Shown here one piece after another: positions 51,341 to 60,525 of a stretch of 64,000 nt of DNA (position 1 is its first letter; the number at the start of each line of letters is the position of its first letter). Source of the stretch: an uncultured Paracoccaceae bacterium (GTDB lineage Bacteria; Pseudomonadota; Alphaproteobacteria; Rhodobacterales; Rhodobacteraceae); the NCBI GenBank assembly GCA_947499715.1, contig CANMPL010000005.1:1-64000 (forward strand), in the 5' to 3' direction. The notes below the pieces were generated by a model, which saw only the letters and a program-made list of their open reading frames with translations, was not told the origin of the DNA and made no database searches. The position numbers and the translations under genes are program-made.

Positions 51341-51463
51341 ATGGCCAAGGAAATCAAAAACGTCATCGTGAATTCACATGACACGCTGATCGCCGACGCT
51401 TTGGGTGCTGTTGCCCTGATCGTCATGTTGTTTGTTGGATTGTCCTTGCCCGGGGCTTTCTGA
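51341..51463 (+). CDS. 40-residue membrane protein, SOS-box associated
   Basis: This short gene, below usual size limits, encodes a hydrophilic N-terminus with Lys/Glu/His (residues 1-17) and one membrane span (about 18-40: DALGAVALIVMLFVGLSLPG). AGGAG at 51329-51333 is well placed before the ATG. It follows recG, and its leader holds a perfect LexA-type box. I recall no name. Its size and context recall SidA of Caulobacter, an SOS-induced membrane protein that blocks division, but no sequence similarity is claimed. A terminator follows at 51600. Confidence 0.72.
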   Translation: MAKEIKNVIVNSHDTLIADALGAVALIVMLFVGLSLPGAF

Positions 51464-51599
51464 CCTGCCTTGCATCCGGATCGGGTGTCGCCATTGCACT
51501 GTCCCACACCGCAATGTCGTCAATGACCTGCCTGTCCAATATCTGACTGGGTTTGCCTGCCCGTGTTCAGATCGCCCGACACACCGGATGCACTTCCTA

Positions 51600-51640
51600 C
51601 CGCCGCCATCCCGTCCCGGATGCGCGGCGGTTTTTTCTTT
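51600..51640 (+). terminator. Terminator downstream of the small membrane protein gene
   Basis: The stem CCGCCGC with GCGGCGG is followed by TTTTTTCTTT. It lies 137 bp past the 40-residue gene and just before the convergent Fe-S scaffold gene. The 51464-51599 stretch between them has no recognisable gene. Confidence 0.8.
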
Positions 51641-51653
51641 CTATAGCAGGGGT

Positions 51654-52100
51654 TTATCCTGCGACCTTTACCTGATCGAATGCGCCCAAGGTCGCCTCAA
51701 ACGCAAGCATGATCGACGCGTGGCGGTTTTTGTAATCGCGTGCGGGCAACAGCACTTCCAGCCCGTCAAAAGGCGCATCAGGGGCCGGGCCATCTGACTT
51801 GAGCATCGCCAAAAGCTGATCGCGTCCTTTTGCAATCACGCTCCGGTCCAGCCCGATAACCTGTTCGCCCACAACAGAGGCCGCAGCCTGACCCAAGGCG
51901 CAGGCCTTCACATCCTGGCCGAACCCGACCACCCGGTCACCATCAAGCATCACATCGACAGTTACCGTTGATCCGCATAGCGGCGACCGCTTTTTGCAGC
52001 TGGCGTCTGGGGCATCCAGCCGTGTGCCATGGGGCAAATCGGCCGCCAACGCCAATATGCGTTGGGAATATAGCTTCATCAGATCGCCATCGTTCGACAC
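51654..52100 (-). CDS. Fe-S cluster assembly scaffold-like protein (NifU/IscU N-terminal type)
   Basis: This 148-residue protein has conserved cysteines in SPLCGSTVTVDV and VKACALGQAAASVVG, arranged as in IscU/SufU scaffolds that hold nascent Fe-S clusters. GTG 52100 (VSNDGDLMKLYSQR) is preferred over ATG 52079 because a GAAAGGG precedes it and family members share the DL-x-KLYS N-terminus. It diverges from hisI by 65 bp. Confidence 0.78.
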   Translation of the reverse strand: MSNDGDLMKLYSQRILALAADLPHGTRLDAPDASCKKRSPLCGSTVTVDVMLDGDRVVGFGQDVKACALGQAAASVVGEQVIGLDRSVIAKGRDQLLAMLKSDGPAPDAPFDGLEVLLPARDYKNRHASIMLAFEATLGAFDQVKVAG

Positions 52101-52165
52101 GGGTTTGCCCTTTCGCAAGTCTCCCCCTAGATAGGGCCAACGCCACTGCTTGCAAAGGTTTTGCC

Positions 52166-52534
52166 ATGTCCTTCGACGCCACAACACTGAAATATGATGC
52201 AAATGGGTTGATCCCGGCCATCGCACAGGACGCAAATTCGGGCGAGGTTCTGATGATGGCCTGGATGAACGCCGAGGCCGTGAACCGCACACTGGACACG
52301 ATGAAGGTGACCTATTGGTCCCGGTCCCGGCAGGAATTCTGGGTCAAGGGCGCGACCTCTGGCCATACGCAAACGCTTGTGGATTTCCGCATTGATTGCG
52401 ACCGCGACTGTATCCTGATGGAAGTCGTGCAGGAAGGTGCCGCCTGTCACACCGGGCGGCGGACGTGTTTCTTTACCGAGGTCAAAGACGGGTCAGAGAT
52501 CACGCTGCCGGAAGAAGCCCAACCATCCGCCTGA
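52166..52534 (+). CDS. hisI: Phosphoribosyl-AMP cyclohydrolase
   Basis: This catalyses step three of histidine synthesis, opening the ring of phosphoribosyl-AMP. The 122-residue HisI protein carries EVLMMAWMNAEAV, TYWSRSRQEFWVKGATSGH and the metal ligands DCDRDC and GAACHTGRRTCF. ATG 52166 is the start. No HisE domain is fused. The 3' end overlaps gluQ by 35 bp on the other strand. Confidence 0.95.
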   Translation: MSFDATTLKYDANGLIPAIAQDANSGEVLMMAWMNAEAVNRTLDTMKVTYWSRSRQEFWVKGATSGHTQTLVDFRIDCDRDCILMEVVQEGAACHTGRRTCFFTEVKDGSEITLPEEAQPSA

Positions 52535-53366
52535 TATCATCGGGGGTCGCACCCTCCGCCCGGTAAGTCGCAATCGCGCGGGCATCGTCGCGCTTGGCAA
52601 GGCGCTTACCAGCCGTATCGCGGATCAGCCGATGGTGGTGATAGGTCGGGGTAGGAAGGCCCAGAACCCGTTGTAAAGCCACATGAATTGGCGTGGCATC
52701 CAGTAGATCCGCGCCGCGCACGACATGGGTCACGCCTTGGGCGGCATCATCCAGCACCACGGACAGATGATAGGACGTGCCCATATCACGCCGCGAGACA
52801 ACGACATCACCAACCTCGCGCTGCAAAGCGTCCAAGGTGACGCGATATGTTCCCGGTTGCGCGCCCTCGTCGGTAAAACGCGCATCGTCAAATAGACCTT
52901 GTGGCAAGGTCGCCAGATCAAGCCGCAGCGCTGCATCAGCGGGCGGCGGCGATGGATAATGATCCCGCTCTTCCGGCAGATTGCGGCAGGTGCCGGGATA
53001 GATCACCCCGTCGGGTCCAATTTGCGCACCTTCCTGCGGGGCAGAGGCTGCGCTGAGGATGTCCTTGCGATTGCAACGACAGGCATAAAGCAGCCCGTCC
53101 CACCACATCTGGTTCAGCGTCTCGCGATAGACGTCTAACCGGTCGCTTTGGCGCATCACAGGCCCGTCCCAAGTCAGCCCAAGCCAATGCAGGTCGTCGT
53201 AGATCTGGTCTTCCCATGCCGGTCGCGCCCGGTTTTGGTCAATATCTTCGATCCGCAACAGAAAACTGCCATCAACTGCGCGGGCCATGTCATGGGCCAG
53301 CAGCGCCGAATAGGCGTGCCCAAGGTGCAAAGGCCCTGTGGGTGACGGTGCAAAGCGGGTAATCAC
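52500..53366 (-). CDS. gluQ: tRNA glutamyl-Q(34) synthetase
   Basis: This truncated glutamyl-tRNA synthetase, without an anticodon domain, attaches glutamate to queuosine in tRNA-Asp. The 288-residue protein has the HIGH-like FAPSPTGPLHLGHAYSAL and a KMSKS-like RLAKRDDA. A methyltransferase gene overlaps its start by 4 bp (ATGA-type). Its 3' end overlaps hisI by 35 bp. Confidence 0.93.
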   Translation of the reverse strand: MITRFAPSPTGPLHLGHAYSALLAHDMARAVDGSFLLRIEDIDQNRARPAWEDQIYDDLHWLGLTWDGPVMRQSDRLDVYRETLNQMWWDGLLYACRCNRKDILSAASAPQEGAQIGPDGVIYPGTCRNLPEERDHYPSPPPADAALRLDLATLPQGLFDDARFTDEGAQPGTYRVTLDALQREVGDVVVSRRDMGTSYHLSVVLDDAAQGVTHVVRGADLLDATPIHVALQRVLGLPTPTYHHHRLIRDTAGKRLAKRDDARAIATYRAEGATPDDIRRMVGLLPAA

Positions 53367-53980
53367 GTGTGGCGCAAGATGATGACGTCCGATCCCATGT
53401 CGACATCATCCAGATGGGGCCCATGTTCTCGGAACACAACCTCGACCAATCCTGCGGCAACAGCGTCGCCCAAAGCATTGATATAGCTGGGATCTGCCAA
53501 TGTTGGATCGTTGTAGGAAAAAGCCAACAGGCCGCCGCTGTCCAGCTTGTCGACCAGCGGGGCCAGCATATCGGCCGGGGCCGCACCAAGGCTGACAACA
53601 CCTACGGCAAGGATCACCGGGTATGCGCCACGACCAAAGGTCAGCGCACCGGGCTCTGACAACCAAGTCTTGGCATAAACACCGCGCGCAGTCGCGTGTT
53701 CAAGCATTTCGGCCGAAATATCCGTGCCATGCAACGCGTCAAACCCCTGCGCCTTTAACGCTAATCCCGAAAGACCCGTGCCGCAGCCAAAATCCAGCAT
53801 CAGCGTCTTGGGTGTCGCGAATGCCTCAAGCGCTTTGGCGATCCGTGCGGGCGTGTGATAGCCGCGCGCGCCGACATCCGCGTCATAGGTCGCGGCCCAA
53901 TCGGCATAAACCTGCATGGTTTCTTCCACCGGGCGCGGTGTCCAAAGTTGCGGCTTTAGAACGTCAGGTTTCTTGCTCAT
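53363..53980 (-). CDS. Class I SAM-dependent methyltransferase
   Basis: This 205-residue methyltransferase has the SAM loop TLMLDFGCGTGLSGLALKAQ, acidic motif II (GTDIS) and post-I NDPTLADPSYINAL. It precedes gluQ by a 4-bp overlap on the same strand and ends the trmFO-methyltransferase-gluQ group read on the minus strand. An RNA or protein target is possible; the target is unknown. Confidence 0.8.
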   Translation of the reverse strand: MSKKPDVLKPQLWTPRPVEETMQVYADWAATYDADVGARGYHTPARIAKALEAFATPKTLMLDFGCGTGLSGLALKAQGFDALHGTDISAEMLEHATARGVYAKTWLSEPGALTFGRGAYPVILAVGVVSLGAAPADMLAPLVDKLDSGGLLAFSYNDPTLADPSYINALGDAVAAGLVEVVFREHGPHLDDVDMGSDVIILRHT

Positions 53981-54002
53981 AGAAGCAGCCTAATCCTGCC
54001 CG

Positions 54003-55358
54003 CTAAGCGGCGTCCAGCGCCTTGTGATCCAACCACGCTTGCCAGTCCGCCTTGGCGCGGTCGGTATAGCCCTTGTAGCGCTCCTTGCGCCCCTTGCGGC
54101 CACCCTTCATGCCGTCGAGCGGCGGGAATAGGCCGAAGTTGACGTTCATCGGCTGAAACGTCTTGGCGTCCGCACCACCGGTGATATGGGTCACCAAAGC
54201 GCCCATCGCTGTCGTGTCGGGGACCGGAGGCAGCGTTTGCCCCGTCAGCTCTGCCACGGCCATGCGGCCTGCCAGCAGACCCATCGCAGCACTTTCCACA
54301 TAACCCTCGACCCCGGTGATCTGCCCGGCAAAACGCAAGTTCGGTTTTGACCGCAGGCGCATCTGATCGTCCAGCAACGTCGGCGAATTGATAAAAGTGT
54401 TCCGATGGATCCCGCCAAGCCGTGCAAACTCTGCATTCTCAAGGCCTGGAATGGTATTGAAAACAGCCTTTTGCGCGCCGTACTTCATTTTGGTCTGAAA
54501 GCCGACGATATTATAGAGCGTGCCCAAGGCGTTGTCGCGCCGCAACTGCACCACGGCATAGGCCTTGTTCAGCGGGTCATGGGCGTTGGTCAGGCCGATG
54601 GGCTTCATCGGACCAAAGCGCAGCGTCTCGCGACCGCGTTCGGCCATCACTTCAATCGGAAGGCACCCGTCAAAATATCCTGCGGTTTCACCCTCTTTGA
54701 ACTCTGTCTTTTCAGCCGCCAACAGCGCGTCGATGAAGGCCTCGTATTGATCCTTGGTCATCGGGCAATTCAGATAAGCGGTCCGCTCGGCCTCTGTCTC
54801 ACCCTTGTCATAGCGCGACTGCATCCAAGCGACATCCATGTTCACGCTGTCGAAATAGACGATGGGGGCAATGGCATCAAAAAACGCAAGCTGTTCGGCA
54901 CCGGTTTCTGACCGGATCGATTCTGCCAGATTGCCGGACGTCAGTGGCCCGGTCGCCACGATCCAGTGACCATCATCAGGCAGGGCCGTAATTTCTTCAT
55001 AAGACACGGAAATATTGGGATGCGCTTTAAGCGCGGCGGTCACACTTTCCGCAAACGGGTCGCGGTCGACGGCCAGAGCACCCCCCGCAGGCAAGCGGTG
55101 CTTTGCGGCCATTTCCATGATCAATCCGCCCGCTTGTCGCATTTCCCAATGCAACAGCCCGACGGCATTTTGTTCGTGATCGTCAGACCGGAAAGAGTTG
55201 GAACAAACCATCTCTCCCAGATTGCCGGTGCGATGTGCGAAGGTGCCGACCTTGGGGCGCATTTCGTGGATGACCACGTTCAGGCCCGCGTGTGCGGCCT
55301 GCCAAGCGGCCTCTGATCCGGCCATGCCGCCGCCGATGATGTTCAGTGTTTTGCTCAT
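54003..55358 (-). CDS. trmFO: tRNA (uracil-5-)-methyltransferase TrmFO
   Basis: This folate- and FAD-dependent enzyme makes m5U54 in the T-loop, using methylene-tetrahydrofolate. The 451-residue protein starts [17 protein letters not shown] (dinucleotide fold), carries [22 protein letters not shown] and ends with the FAD-linked [11 protein letters not shown] motif. Its start codon lies inside a perfect 10-bp inverted repeat, with no evident Shine-Dalgarno sequence. Confidence 0.95.
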   Translation of the reverse strand: MSKTLNIIGGGMAGSEAAWQAAHAGLNVVIHEMRPKVGTFAHRTGNLGEMVCSNSFRSDDHEQNAVGLLHWEMRQAGGLIMEMAAKHRLPAGGALAVDRDPFAESVTAALKAHPNISVSYEEITALPDDGHWIVATGPLTSGNLAESIRSETGAEQLAFFDAIAPIVYFDSVNMDVAWMQSRYDKGETEAERTAYLNCPMTKDQYEAFIDALLAAEKTEFKEGETAGYFDGCLPIEVMAERGRETLRFGPMKPIGLTNAHDPLNKAYAVVQLRRDNALGTLYNIVGFQTKMKYGAQKAVFNTIPGLENAEFARLGGIHRNTFINSPTLLDDQMRLRSKPNLRFAGQITGVEGYVESAAMGLLAGRMAVAELTGQTLPPVPDTTAMGALVTHITGGADAKTFQPMNVNFGLFPPLDGMKGGRKGRKERYKGYTDRAKADWQAWLDHKALDAA

Positions 55359-55381
55359 GCCCGTGATCTAGCGGGCATGAG
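55354..55381 (-). promoter_or_regulatory. Perfect hairpin enclosing the trmFO start codon
   Basis: The 10-bp arms CTCATGCCCG and CGGGCATGAG are separated by TGATCTAG. The ATG of trmFO (55358-55356 on the minus strand) sits in one arm. This could control initiation or terminate the upstream transcript. Confidence 0.5.
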
Positions 55382-55397
55382 CGGTTTTGCAAAGGGC

Positions 55398-56075
55398 CTA
55401 GCGGCCTTCAAATGTCGTGCCGCGGGCGGCACCAAAGGTAATGCGGGCGCCAAGACCGAAATAGTCCGCACTGGCAGAGGCTGAACCGACGGTGCCGGTG
55501 GCCCGGCCATATTGACCGTAGAACTCTGGCCCGTTCTGCATCTGATAGGTCACGCCAATCTCACTGGTGGACAGGGCCACGTCGCTGTCGCCGACCAGAT
55601 CAAAGTCTGTGAAGGCGGCGAATTGACCAGAAATCGGCGTCTTGGAACTGAGGCCGAAGATCATCACGTCCTCATCCCCGACCTGTTGCTGGCCAAGATA
55701 GGCACCGACGTCACCACCCCAAAGGGCCATGCCGCCTTCGATGCCGAAAGACGCATTATCAAGGTCAACACCCGGTGATTGCGCATAAAACGCACCGACA
55801 GAGGCGCGCTCATTGACGTGGTAGATCCCGTGAAGCGTCAGACGCGGATCGCTGCCGCCGCCGCTGACGTCGAACTTGTCAACGTCCAGACCGAAACCGA
55901 TGTTGCGGTTGATGCCCATTTCGGCCGCGGCGTTGTAGGATACGCCATCAACGTCGCCGTCATCCACTGATCGGTTGTATTCGATACCCAATTCACCGCC
56001 GACAAATTCCTGCGCGAAAAGGGGTGTGCTGACCACTGACAAAACAGTGGCAGCGATTGCTGCTTTGTAGAACAT
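55398..56075 (-). CDS. Outer-membrane beta-barrel protein
   Basis: This 225-residue protein has a signal peptide (cut after LFA, about residue 21) and alternating beta-strand pattern with Gly and aromatic residues, such as YGQYGRATGTVG and YFGLGARITFGA; the N-terminal half reads like a small porin-type barrel. No pore specificity can be read. A GC-rich hairpin (56097-56113) lies 22 bp upstream of its start in the leader. Confidence 0.72.
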   Translation of the reverse strand: MFYKAAIAATVLSVVSTPLFAQEFVGGELGIEYNRSVDDGDVDGVSYNAAAEMGINRNIGFGLDVDKFDVSGGGSDPRLTLHGIYHVNERASVGAFYAQSPGVDLDNASFGIEGGMALWGGDVGAYLGQQQVGDEDVMIFGLSSKTPISGQFAAFTDFDLVGDSDVALSTSEIGVTYQMQNGPEFYGQYGRATGTVGSASASADYFGLGARITFGAARGTTFEGR

Positions 56076-56096
56076 TTGCTCGCCTCAATTTTTAGT

Positions 56097-56113
56097 GGGG
56101 CGTTTGCCGCCCC
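56097..56113 (-). promoter_or_regulatory. Leader hairpin of the outer-membrane protein gene
   Basis: GGGGCG and CGCCCC arms around a 5-base loop, between gyrA (stop 56177) and the barrel protein start (56075), on the minus strand. It lacks a T-tract, so it looks more like an mRNA-stabilising leader hairpin than a terminator. Confidence 0.35.
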
Positions 56114-56176
56114 TTAAGGCTGAAACTAAGCTGTCGTTCCGAATCTGACAAGTATTTCATCTTGATGCGCCAACAC

Positions 56177-58927
56177 TTACGTTTCTGGCGCATCCTCTGT
56201 GGCTTCTTCGTCACCCTGATCGGCGATCCATGCGACGCTGACGACCTCTTCGCCCTTTGCGGTGTCAAAGACCTTCACGCCACCGGCACCCCGGCTGCGG
56301 AAACTGATGCCTTCAATCGGCACACGGATGGATTGCCCGGTCGAGGTGACAAGCATGATCTGGTCAGATGTATCCACCGGGAAGGACGTGACCAAGGGCC
56401 CGCCGCGCATCGCCTTGTCCATCGCCGCCACACCCATGCCACCGCGCCCACGGATCGGATAATCGTGTGAGGATGACAACTTACCAGACCCTTTTGATGT
56501 GATTGTCAGGATCAGATTTTCGGCCGCCGACATCTCTGCATAGCGTTCGGGGCTGATGGCACCTGCGGGCGCGTCTTCTTCGTCATCATTCTCGGCCTCA
56601 TCTGTCAGGCCAGCCATCGCGCGGCGCATTTTCAGATAGGCGGCCCGTTCGTCGGCCTCGGCCTTAAAGTGGCGGATGATCGACATCGAGACCACGACAT
56701 CATCACCGTTCAGTTTAATGCCGCGCACCCCGACAGAGGCGCGACTGTTGAACACGCGGACATCGGTTGCCGGAAAGCGGATCGCGCGGCCTGAATTGGT
56801 GACCAGCATCACGTCATCATCATTGCTGGCGATGCGCGCATTGATCAACGTGGTGCCTTCGTGCTCGCCTTCAAACTTCATCGCGATCTTGCCGTTCGAT
56901 TTCACATTTGTGAAGTCTGACAATGCGTTACGGCGCACAGTTCCAGCAGATGTTGCAAAGACAACTTGCAGGTCGTCCCATTCATCCTCTGGCCGGTCAA
57001 CCGGCATGATGGCCGCAATCGACACGCCCGGTGGGATCGGCAGAATGTTCACAATCGCCTTGCCCTTCGCCGTCCGGCTGCCCAACGGCAGACGCCAGGT
57101 CTTGAGCTTGTAGACCATGCCATCGGTCGTGAAGAACAAGAGCTGCGTATGGGTATTGGCCACGAAAAGCGTGGTCACAACGTCCTCTTCCTTGGTCTGC
57201 ATCGAGGCAAGGCCTTTGCCACCGCGCCGTTGTTGGCGGAAATCGGCAAGGGCTGTGCGCTTGATGTAGCCGCCGGATGTGACGGTGACGACCATGTCTT
57301 CTTGTTCGATCAGATCTTCGTCGTCCATGTCACCGGACCAGTCGACAATCTCTGTCCGACGTGGCACGGCAAACAGCTCGCGGACCTCGTGCAATTCGTC
57401 GCGAATGATCTGCATGATGCGGTCGCGAGAGCCGAGAATCTCTAGGTATTCCCGGATCTTACCGGCAAGTTCCTGCAACTCGTCCGTGACTTCCTTGACG
57501 CCGATCTGGGTCAGACGCTGAAGCCGCAGATCAAGGATCGCGCGGGCCTGCGTCTCTGACAGGTTATAGGTGCCATCGTCGTTGGCCGTGTGGGTCGGAT
57601 CGTCAATAAGTGCGATATACTCAAGGATCTCATGCGCGGGCCAGCGACGGGTCATCAGCTTTTCGCGCGCCTCTGCGCCGTCGGCGGATTGTCGGATGGT
57701 GGCGACCACTTCGTCGATATTGCTGACGGCCACGGCCAGACCACACAACACATGCGACCGTTCGCGCGCTTTGCGCAACTCGAACGCGGTGCGGCGGGCC
57801 ACGACGTCTTCGCGGAAGTCGATAAAGGCCGTCAAGAACCCGCGCAGCGTCAGGGTTTCTGGGCGACCACCGTTCAGGGCCAGCATGTTGCAGGCAAAGT
57901 TTGTCTGCATCGGCGTGAACCTAAAGAGCTGATTCAACACAACTTCTGCCGTTGCATCGCGCTTGAGTTCCACCACAACCCGCACGCCGTTGCGATCAGA
58001 TTCGTCCTGGACGTGGGCAATTCCCTCGATCCGCTTTTCGCGGGCGGCTTCGGCGATTTTGTCGATCATCGAGGCCTTGTTGACCTGATACGGCACCTCT
58101 GAGATCACAATCGCATAGCGGTCTTTGCGGATTTCTTCGGTGTGAGTCTTGGCCCGCATAATGACGCTGCCGCGACCCTCCAGATAGGCTTTGCGCGCGC
58201 CAGAGCGGCCCAGCATGATGCCGCCGGTGGGAAAGTCGGGGCCGGGCACAATGTCGATCAATTGCTCGACTGACAGGTCGGGTTCGTCGATCAGCGCAAG
58301 GGTCGCATCGACCACTTCGCCAAGGTTGTGGGGCGGAATATTTGTCGCCATCCCAACCGCAATACCGCCCGCGCCATTGACCAGCATATTTGGAAAACGT
58401 GCAGGTAAAACAGTGGGTTCGCGGTCTTTGCCGTCGTAGTTATCCTGAAAATCAACGGTGTCTTTGTCGATATCGGCCAGCAGATATGCGGCCGGTTTGT
58501 CCATGCGGACTTCGGTATAGCGCATGGCGGCGGCGTTGTCGCCGTCCATGGAACCGAAGTTGCCCTGACCATCCAAAAGCGGCAGCGACATGGAAAAATC
58601 CTGCGCCATACGGACCAAAGCCTCGTAAATCGCGCTGTCACCGTGGGGGTGGTATTTACCCATGACATCACCGACGGGTCGGGCCGACTTACGGTATGAT
58701 TTATCATGAGAATTTCCGGTTTCGTGCATCGCGTAAAGGATGCGGCGGTGAACCGGTTTCAAGCCGTCGCGCAGGTCGGGAATGGCACGGGAAACGATGA
58801 CCGACATGGCGTAGTCCAGATAGGACGTGCGCATTTCGTCGATGATTTGCACCGTCGGCCCATCATACGCGGGGCGCTCTGGTGGCATTTCTTCTTCGTT
58901 TTCAGGTGTTTCCGGGGTGTCGTTCAC
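56177..58927 (-). CDS. gyrA: DNA gyrase subunit A
   Basis: This 916-residue subunit of topoisomerase II introduces negative supercoils. The catalytic tyrosine lies in [11 protein letters not shown]. The canonical GyrA-box is QRRGGKG. The quinolone-resistance region reads [19 protein letters not shown], with Ser at the E. coli position 83 equivalent and Glu at the position 87 equivalent. The start is GTG 58927. An acidic insert ([12 protein letters not shown]) and acidic C-terminal tail are present. It reads toward the outer-membrane protein gene. Confidence 0.96.
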   Translation of the reverse strand: MNDTPETPENEEEMPPERPAYDGPTVQIIDEMRTSYLDYAMSVIVSRAIPDLRDGLKPVHRRILYAMHETGNSHDKSYRKSARPVGDVMGKYHPHGDSAIYEALVRMAQDFSMSLPLLDGQGNFGSMDGDNAAAMRYTEVRMDKPAAYLLADIDKDTVDFQDNYDGKDREPTVLPARFPNMLVNGAGGIAVGMATNIPPHNLGEVVDATLALIDEPDLSVEQLIDIVPGPDFPTGGIMLGRSGARKAYLEGRGSVIMRAKTHTEEIRKDRYAIVISEVPYQVNKASMIDKIAEAAREKRIEGIAHVQDESDRNGVRVVVELKRDATAEVVLNQLFRFTPMQTNFACNMLALNGGRPETLTLRGFLTAFIDFREDVVARRTAFELRKARERSHVLCGLAVAVSNIDEVVATIRQSADGAEAREKLMTRRWPAHEILEYIALIDDPTHTANDDGTYNLSETQARAILDLRLQRLTQIGVKEVTDELQELAGKIREYLEILGSRDRIMQIIRDELHEVRELFAVPRRTEIVDWSGDMDDEDLIEQEDMVVTVTSGGYIKRTALADFRQQRRGGKGLASMQTKEEDVVTTLFVANTHTQLLFFTTDGMVYKLKTWRLPLGSRTAKGKAIVNILPIPPGVSIAAIMPVDRPEDEWDDLQVVFATSAGTVRRNALSDFTNVKSNGKIAMKFEGEHEGTTLINARIASNDDDVMLVTNSGRAIRFPATDVRVFNSRASVGVRGIKLNGDDVVVSMSIIRHFKAEADERAAYLKMRRAMAGLTDEAENDDEEDAPAGAISPERYAEMSAAENLILTITSKGSGKLSSSHDYPIRGRGGMGVAAMDKAMRGGPLVTSFPVDTSDQIMLVTSTGQSIRVPIEGISFRSRGAGGVKVFDTAKGEEVVSVAWIADQGDEEATEDAPET

Positions 58928-59049
58928 GCTGGTCGCCTGTTTGCTATATTTTGTTTCTCAGACCATACCAGACACCGGATATGGGGTGCAATGGCCGATA
59001 TCGACGTCCATTGGCAGCCACCGCAGCAGAGCGATAACAAGCTGTTTTC

Positions 59050-59078
59050 ATTGACAATTAATCTGTCTGTGCTTGAAT
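59050..59078 (+). promoter_or_regulatory. usg: Probable usg promoter
   Basis: TTGACA at 59050-59055 and TGAATT at 59073-59078 are 17 bp apart, 36 bp before the start codon. The region between gyrA and usg (58928-59113) holds no other feature. Confidence 0.6.
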
Positions 59079-59113
59079 TTTGACAGAACCATCACAAAGC
59101 ATGGAGCAGGCAC

Positions 59114-59380
59114 ATGACCACAGAAACCGAAATGATGCTGAAAGGCTACGGGCTCACGACGGCAGAGATGTTTTATCGGATGCCGGATTATCCCAGTGTT
59201 ATCAACACCTTCGTCTGGCAGGACTATGACCTTGCCCCGGACCATAACCGGCTTTTGACCTTTATCGACTTTTGGCGCGACGAAATCGAAGGTGCGCTGC
59301 ATTCCGTGCGGTTTTGTCACCGCAAGATGATTTCGCCGGGCGAATGGCGCCATGTCACCGGCGAATTCACCTACCATTAG
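59114..59380 (+). CDS. usg: Usg family protein
   Basis: This 88-residue protein belongs to the Usg family, named for a gene upstream of trpF in Caulobacter. The consensus start MMLKGYGLTTAEMFYRMPDYP and core FIDFWRDEIEGALHSVRFCH are visible. Function is unknown; it may bind RNA or protein. It has AGCAGGC upstream and its own promoter. The TGTGCAT array follows its stop. Confidence 0.88.
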   Translation: MTTETEMMLKGYGLTTAEMFYRMPDYPSVINTFVWQDYDLAPDHNRLLTFIDFWRDEIEGALHSVRFCHRKMISPGEWRHVTGEFTYH

Positions 59381-59397
59381 TTAACGCCAAATCGGGT

Positions 59398-59450
59398 ATG
59401 CACAACCCATGCACAACCCATGCACATAGTGGCCACATACCATGTGCATG
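59398..59450. repeat. TGTGCAT array and palindrome between usg and ocd
   Basis: ATGCACA (complement TGTGCAT) starts at 59398, 59409 and 59420, exactly 11 bp apart. A fourth copy, TGTGCAT, lies at 59443-59449 in the opposite orientation, making a 9-bp inverted repeat (CATGCACAT with ATGTGCATG). GTGGCCAC palindrome lies in the loop. A matching array precedes ctaA at 29.9 kb. Confidence 0.65.
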
Positions 59451-59466
59451 AGAGTCTTAAGCCGCG

Positions 59467-60525
59467 TTAACCGGCGCGTTGCAGCATCCCGAAAAGATCG
59501 CGGGGATCATCTGGATCGGCGACAAAATCAAGATCAAGATAGAACTCTGTCCCTTTGATTTTGCTATGAATATAGCGCAGGGCACTAAAGTCTTCGATCG
59601 CGAAACCGACGCCGTCAAACAAGGTCACTTCGGACGCAGAGGACCGTCCGGTGGTCTTGCCCGTTAACACTTGCCATAGCTCTGTCACCGGGTGGTCGGG
59701 GTCCATCTGCTGGATCTCGCCCTCGATCCGGGTTTGGGGAGGATATTCCACAAAGACGGAAGAGCGGGCGACGATATCGCGGTGAAGCTCTGTCTTGCCA
59801 GGGCAGTCGCCGCCGATGGCGTTGATGTGGACACCGGCGCCGACAAGGTTGTCGGTCAGGATCGTCTGCATGTCCTTGTCGGCGGTGGCGGTTGTGATGA
59901 CGTCGGCGCCCTCGATCACCTCTTCAATGGTTTTGCAGGGGATCAACGTCAAACCGGATCCCGCAAGGTTGGCCATGGCTTTTGTCGTGGCGGCGGGGTC
60001 GATGTCGTAAAGCCGCACGGTGTCGATGCCGCAGACGGCTTGCATCGCGAGGCATTGGAATTCGGATTGTGCGCCATTGCCAATCATCGCCATCACGCGG
60101 CTGTCGGGTCGGGCGAGGGCCTTGGTTGCGACGGCGGACATCGCGGCGGTGCGCATGGCCGTCAGCATGGTCATTTCCGACAACAGCACAGGGTAGCCCG
60201 AATCCACATCAGCCAGCAGGCCGAATGCGGTGACGGTTTGCAGGCCTTCGTGCATGTTCTTGGGGTGGCCGTTGACGTATTTGAAGCCGTAGAGCTCTCC
60301 ATCAGAGGTGGGCATGAGTTCAATGACGCCGACGTCGGAATGGCTGCCGACGCGCGGGGTTTTGTCAAAAAGTTCCCAGCGGGCGAAGTCTTCGGTGATC
60401 GCCTCGGACAGGTCGCGCAGCATTGGTTTGATGCCGATGTGGTGGATCAGCTTCATCATGTTGTCGACAGAGACGAAGGGCACATAGGCCAGTTTTGATG
60501 GGGCGAGGTTTGTCATCTTGTTCAT
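59467..60525 (-). CDS. ocd: Ornithine cyclodeaminase
   Basis: This converts ornithine to proline with loss of ammonia, using NAD in the mu-crystallin/OCD fold. The 352-residue protein has KYVNGHPKNMHEGLQTVTAF, the dinucleotide motif MIGNGAQSEFQ, and INAIGGDCPGKTELH near the active site. ATG 60525 overlaps the ctlX end by 4 bp. It is last in the rocF-ctlX-ocd operon, so ornithine from arginine or citrulline is channelled to proline. Confidence 0.9.
   Translation of the reverse strand: MNKMTNLAPSKLAYVPFVSVDNMMKLIHHIGIKPMLRDLSEAITEDFARWELFDKTPRVGSHSDVGVIELMPTSDGELYGFKYVNGHPKNMHEGLQTVTAFGLLADVDSGYPVLLSEMTMLTAMRTAAMSAVATKALARPDSRVMAMIGNGAQSEFQCLAMQAVCGIDTVRLYDIDPAATTKAMANLAGSGLTLIPCKTIEEVIEGADVITTATADKDMQTILTDNLVGAGVHINAIGGDCPGKTELHRDIVARSSVFVEYPPQTRIEGEIQQMDPDHPVTELWQVLTGKTTGRSSASEVTLFDGVGFAIEDFSALRYIHSKIKGTEFYLDLDFVADPDDPRDLFGMLQRAG

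Noticed and set aside
51464-51599. Another small gene after the 40-residue membrane protein
   Set aside because: Frames in this stretch lack ribosome sites and sensible composition; treated as a 3' leader to the terminator.
59457-59470. Full CtrA site TTAA-N7-TTAA near the end of ocd
   Set aside because: The spacer is 6 bp and the site lies at the 3' end of a gene.
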